The position numbers and the translations under genes are program-made. 64,000 nt of DNA from Lineus longissimus (Eukaryota > Nemertea > Pilidiophora > Heteronemertea > Lineidae). Below are positions 59,540-64,000 of this stretch, piece after piece. Each line of letters opens with the position of its first letter. Positions within the stretch are counted from its first letter, which is position 1. Location of the stretch: NCBI RefSeq assembly GCF_910592395.1, contig NC_088318.1:17484349-17548348 (forward strand), written 5' to 3'. The notes beneath the pieces are model-generated. The model searched no databases and was not told the origin of the DNA. It was given only the letters and a program-made list of their open reading frames with translations.

Positions 59540-60490
59540 GCCTCATTTTGGTATATCATAGTTCTTGCATTTTATTGCTGAAAATCTGAGACTGGAAACT
59601 AGGATCTGATAGGCCATGAAGTTGTCTTTGTGGGTTAAGTGTTCTACTAGTATTGCGAGGCCTTCTATTATAAATTGATGCACTTGACTGGGAACATCTT
59701 TTACTCAAGGATGACAATGCAGCGCTATTTCACTGCCTGAAAACAACCTTTCAGTATGATTTTTTTATCAGAAAATGTTTCCAAGGACTTGGTTTTGTTA
59801 CTTACAGGTATCGTGGCTTAAAAATAATGTATCCTCTCTATCTTGAAAGATTTTAAATTTTTTTGTTGATAACTTGTGGTAACCTGTGGTTATGGAGTTT
59901 AAACAGTAAACCAAATGTCCTGGTGATAATGGCCAACCGTGTGGTCAAATTAGACCCATATGCACATTTATGCATGGTCCCAGCTTGCTCCTTTCAGAAC
60001 TGTTAATCATACAAGGCTTTTAAATGATTAGTTTCAAATGGGAAAGGTATGTTACATGGTTTGATTGGTTCGGCAAGGAAGCATGCGGGCCTGAACTGAC
60101 TACATATGCCTGCTGTTAACCTCTGACAATACAGGATTGTTGATCTGATAGGCTGGGCTCTTTATAATTTAAAAGTTGTTGGGGCTTGGTTTGGAGGAAC
60201 TCAAGTTAGTGGTCTTTAGGGAAGAATTGATTTGGCTGGGCAGACCAGGGTTGGCACCAGAAAACCCCCCATAAGTGCATTTAATGTTCGTGGGTTAATT
60301 GAGCATAACATCTGAATAGTGTATTACTCGTATTGCTTCACCAATTCACATAAACAACGGAATCTGTTATGTCACTAAGCCCCCTTGCATTCCCTAATGC
60401 CACATACCCTAATGCCAGAGCCAACTTGCACCAACCTGTCAACAATTACACGTGCGCGGGTCCCGCCCATCTAGTTAGCATTGCTATTTT
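59540..60490. other. Gap between RBFA and ZTRAF1
   Basis: No gene or clear repeat is recognised. Confidence 0.6.
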
Positions 60491-60494
60491 AAGA

Positions 60495-60594
60495 CCAATT
60501 TAAGGTGATTCTGATTGGTCGTGCATGACGTCATCGAAATCTTCTGCCTCGTGATTGGTGAAAAATCTGATCTTACGTCATATCCGTCATGTGA
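60495..60594 (+). promoter_or_regulatory. ZTRAF1 proximal promoter: CCAAT boxes, CRE, E-box
   Basis: CCAAT at 60495-60499, inverted CCAAT (ATTGG) at 60514-60518 and 60554-60558, a perfect CRE TGACGTCA at 60526-60533, TTACGTCA at 60573-60580 and TCATGTGA at 60587-60594. All lie within 125 bases before the ATG. There is no TATA box. The clustering fits an NF-Y/CREB-driven housekeeping promoter (inference). Confidence 0.6.
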
Positions 60595-60619
60595 TCCCTG
60601 AAAAATCATAACAAACAAA

Positions 60620-63600
60620 ATGGCCGAGGTCGAAGCAAGCACATCAGCTGGTTCGCAAAATGAAGAACAACCTGACAATTCTGTTGAAATACATTCTATA
60701 GATACGACAGAAAATGAATCGGAGGAGCCGAAACAAAAGAGAATAAAGCTGGAAACCAAAATAAACGAAGCAGATGAAAAATTGGAGGACCGATTGAACG
60801 GAATCTTGCGTTGCACGGTTTGTTTAGATCTTCCACGAGTCTCCATGTATCAGGTAAGCTGTCTGCAATATAGCCACATCACCACAAAAAAAGAGTGAGG
60901 GAATCCCTTCCATTGCAGTGCAAAAATAAGGTTGATCTTTCCCAATTCTTCATACATGAAACCAAAAGTTCATTCCTCCCTGTTTCTGCCCCGATTTTGT
61001 TGCCAGTAATTATTTCTGTGAACTTGACAGAGCTTTATTTTTGGAGCTGGCTTCATCCCAGACTCCATCGAGCAAGCAATGGCGCTCCGTTCAAGCCCAT
61101 CAACTTTTCCGTCTGCTACCTGGCATCATGAGTAGCTGTGGGTGTCAATCCTTTGACTCATAATCTGCCTATTCTTGATTATTTTCATAGTTTATCAACT
61201 TCTTTTTCACGCTTTTATTCTGCTTCGACGAAATCCTCGAAATTCGACCTGTCAATGTTCAACACACTCACGTGATCTGTTCCCAGGCAATTATGTGATT
61301 TGGCTACCAGCCAATTATGTATGGACGGAATCTGTTTATTCAGGATATCAGATCTTGTTACTCCAGATGACCCATATACTTCAGCCCTGCATTGCTTCAG
61401 CAGGCTGTATTTAACCTGGGAGCCTGCTCATGATTATTTGCCATGTGCACAACCTCTTTATATTACTGGTAATCTGAATACATTATGAGTGATTGATGAT
61501 GCCCTTATTTGGATAATGGATCATATGTCAAAGAATTAATCATAAAAATTTTGGCTGCCTCAACAGTGAATCCAGTAGGACACGCGCAAAGGCTATCTAT
61601 ATCTGTTTTGAGATGATGGTACATGTACTTGCATAGACAGACGATGTCGGACAACCAAGTAGAACCCCTCTGCAATGGAGATTGAGTCGATGTAATTCGG
61701 CCGCTTCAAGAACTGAAGTCAAGTATATCCTCTGGAGAAAAAATGTTTTAAAATAATCTCACCACAAATCATCATCATTGCAGTGTACAAACGGCCACTT
61801 GATGTGCGCCATGTGTTTCTCACATCTCCTGGCCGACGCCCGTCTCAAGGATGAGGCATCAACATGTCCGAACTGTCGCTGTGAGATCAGCAAGCACCTC
61901 TGCTCCAGGAATCTAGCAGTGGAGAAGGCAGTGTCTGAGCTCCCAACAGAGTGCCATTTCTGCACCCAACAGCTCCCTAGACATATGATGGACAGGCATG
62001 AAGAGTATTCGTGTCTTGAAAGGTAAATGAAGACGGCGCCTTGGACATGTCACACCATCTATTGTCCTCTGTGGAGAACATAGCATACCATTATTTATAG
62101 GAAAAGCTGGACATTCCGTAACAAAGACACTCCAAAAAAGGACACAAATTGAAACCTCTACACATCGCACCAGTAGATAATAATGCTGTTTTTAGCCCCT
62201 TCTGTCAAAAACTGGTGGTTGTGTTTATTATTACATTCACACTCTTTAAATGACCTACATCTAGGGGACACATCAGATGGATGATTTATTAGGTTTTATC
62301 ATTACACTACAAACAGCTCTCCAGGGACCAGCAAGACAATCCAAGCCAGAAACGCAGATGGTACCAAATAAAAAAATTAAAAGTGCAGCATGGAAAACAC
62401 ATTGTGTATCATGCCTCTTGGAAAAATTCATATTAAGTAGGGCTAAAGCTTTGTTTGGCTTGTGATACTGAAAATTGGTTATAACTCTGCATCAACAGTG
62501 GACTTCAACTGTCAACATGGGACATTACGACCTGGCCCCATCCCCTTCTAGGTACCCATGTGCGCTATAATACTGCTGCCTTAACACTTTATTCCATTTT
62601 ATTCACTTCTGCGAAAAGAATAATCCATTCAAGATGAGTTGCAGACGTGACAGCAAACTGTAAACTCCCCCCACCCCCTTATTGATTATAGAACAAGTTC
62701 ATGATTTGTATGTAGATGCCTAAACTGTCAACTGGTGTGGGTCATTCTATCCAGCACATCATAGTCCTTTCATGGTTATTGGATAATTGCCCAAGTACTA
62801 AATGTGACACATCTGGCTTGATCCAGGGATGTGGGGCCGTTATGACTCATGCAGAAGATAAGGCCTATGCTTTAACAAGGCCTTGAATTTGTTACATCAG
62901 TGGAGTAGAGAGTTAAGAGGACATAAATGGGCTCATGGTAGCCATATGAAACCTGGTATCTGCTCAGAAGTTTCTGGGTCATTTTATATACTCTCTGTTG
63001 TAATAAAGAGCAGTGCAGCTCCGATCTTCTTTCTCTTAGATTAACTTCTAATTTGAAGCAGTCAAGCATTTGCTCAACTTACCTCCTCTTTTGCCCTGTT
63101 TTAGAATCACAAGTTGCTCGTATGAGCGGATTGGCTGTCCGTGGAAAGGCCCTTATCATGAGTTGAAGGGACATGAGGAAGTCTGTATTCATCCAAAGAA
63201 GACTGGTGCAGAAATCATGGATACGCTCATCGCATACGACAACAAACGAGCCGAGGAGATGAAAATATACGACAAAATATTCAACATGTTGTCGTATGAA
63301 AAAATTACGTTTCTAGGTAAAGTTTTATACGTGTTGTTGTTAAGGCTGAATGAATCATGACACCATGCATCCGTTTTTCTTGATCTCTGACATAACATGC
63401 ATGGATGTTGAATCCGCTACTGTTGCTGATGTTTCATAAGCGTCGAAGATGTTCTCACTAAATGGTTTCACTCCAAATATATCATGTCTTTCCGCTTCCA
63501 GATCTCCAGCTCAAACCATATCGAACGGATGATTTTATCACGAGACTTTACTACGAGACTAGTCGCTTCACAGCTTTCAACTTTCAGTGGGTCGTAAAGG

Positions 63601-63893
63601 CAAAGGTCAACGATGACATGAAAAACCCTGCACTGGCATGTCAACGCTACATCACGTATCAACTCATCTTGAAATCACGTGTGCAGAATCCTGTGGATAT
63701 CCATTTCCTCATGGTGCAAGGACCATACGGAGAGATGAAAATTTGCCCTGCAGTTAATCAGCATCAGTTCACAAATGAAAATAATGAATCTCAATATCAG
63801 GTTCTGCCATTAAACAGCCCAAATGAGTGTAACAAGTTACTTGCGGCAAAGACAATTGGAGTTCGACTGATTGTTCTTCAAGTGACGAGTTAG
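60620..63893 (+). CDS. ZTRAF1 (CYHR1): Cysteine/histidine-rich zinc-finger TRAF-type protein 1
   Basis: Exons 60620-60853, 61784-62022, 63105-63316, 63502-63893 join in phase to 358 residues (human CYHR1 about 360). Residues 1-62 are acidic and disordered. A RING-like finger spans the first intron ([20 protein letters not shown], then CAMC and CPNC). A TRAF-type zinc-finger region follows ([40 protein letters not shown]). The C-terminal half is the conserved family domain ([35 protein letters not shown]). Known biology is thin: the protein was found as a galectin-3 partner with perinuclear localisation; ubiquitin-ligase activity would be an inference from the RING. The start ATGGCCGAGG has a good context. 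Confidence 0.95.
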
Positions 63894-63925
63894 GCCTTGT
63901 TTTCTAGTCCTAGTCTTCATTTTTC

Positions 63926-63931
63926 ATTAAA
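63926..63931 (+). terminator. Probable ZTRAF1 poly(A) signal
   Basis: ATTAAA lies 33 bases after the stop codon. Confidence 0.5.
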
Positions 63932-64000
63932 ACGCTTGAATATCATAATATTTACTGTCTGTCACTATTCATTGCCATTCTTCTGATTAGCAGTCGGTTA

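Noticed and set aside
1-64000. CRISPR arrays, tRNA or rRNA genes, bacterial operons
   Set aside because: No regularly spaced direct repeats, no cloverleaf A/B boxes recognised and no prokaryotic gene organisation; the DNA is eukaryotic nuclear.

Overview
This window reads as nuclear DNA of a bilaterian invertebrate. Its genes are broken by many short exons with GT-AG borders, the proteins are animal-specific families (RELCH, FOG/ZFPM, CUB-LDLa receptors, heteromeric amino acid transporters), and introns and gaps hold many small TTAA- and TA-flanked repeats. Base composition is moderately AT-rich. A spiralian (mollusc, annelid, brachiopod or similar) is my best guess from intron sizes, repeat style and the frequent TACATGTA palindrome. 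An ambulacrarian or a cephalochordate is not excluded.

Layout from left to right: (1) 1-6419, minus: 5' part of RELCH, an endosomal LisH/coiled-coil/HEAT protein, 19 exons, cut by the window edge. (2) 7355-13511, minus: a 12-exon, 509-residue light-chain amino acid transporter close to SLC7A9. (3) 15791-17053, plus: KDM8/JMJD5, a JmjC hydroxylase whose coding region has no intron. (4) 17.1-21.7 kb: repeat-rich non-coding DNA, perhaps partly 3' UTR of the next gene. (5) 21737-32395, minus: a single-pass membrane protein with signal peptide, CUB, LDLa and TM segment, apparently with several alternative 3' terminal exons giving different cytoplasmic tails. (6) 33699-34568, plus: a 57-residue mitochondrial microprotein of the STMP1/DUF4535 type, spread over three tiny exons. 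(7) 36325-53216, plus: a Friend-of-GATA (FOG/ZFPM) co-regulator, 7 coding exons and 1128 residues, with the N-terminal NuRD-binding motif, a PR-like domain, eleven zinc fingers and a CtBP motif; its 9.5-kb first intron is dense in GATA sites. (8) 54537-55920, minus: APRT. (9) 56934-59451, plus: mitochondrial RBFA. (10) 60620-63893, plus: ZTRAF1/CYHR1, a RING/TRAF-type zinc-finger protein.

The genes do not form a pathway; this is an ordinary gene-dense invertebrate neighbourhood. Three head-to-head pairs (transporter/KDM8, CUB-LDLa/STMP1-like, APRT/RBFA) have 1.0-2.3 kb between their start codons. Repeats include TTAA-flanked (piggyBac-like) foldbacks, pogo/Tigger-like MITEs with CAGTGGAACC ends, a family with TTAAAGGGGGACTATAGGCAGG ends spelled in part below, and one LINE reverse-transcriptase tail. 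I found no convincing wholly new biological system. The items most worth a second look are the GATA-site density inside the gene for a GATA cofactor, the alternative tails of the CUB-LDLa receptor, and the hidden microprotein gene. All exon borders were set by eye from splice signals and reading phase.
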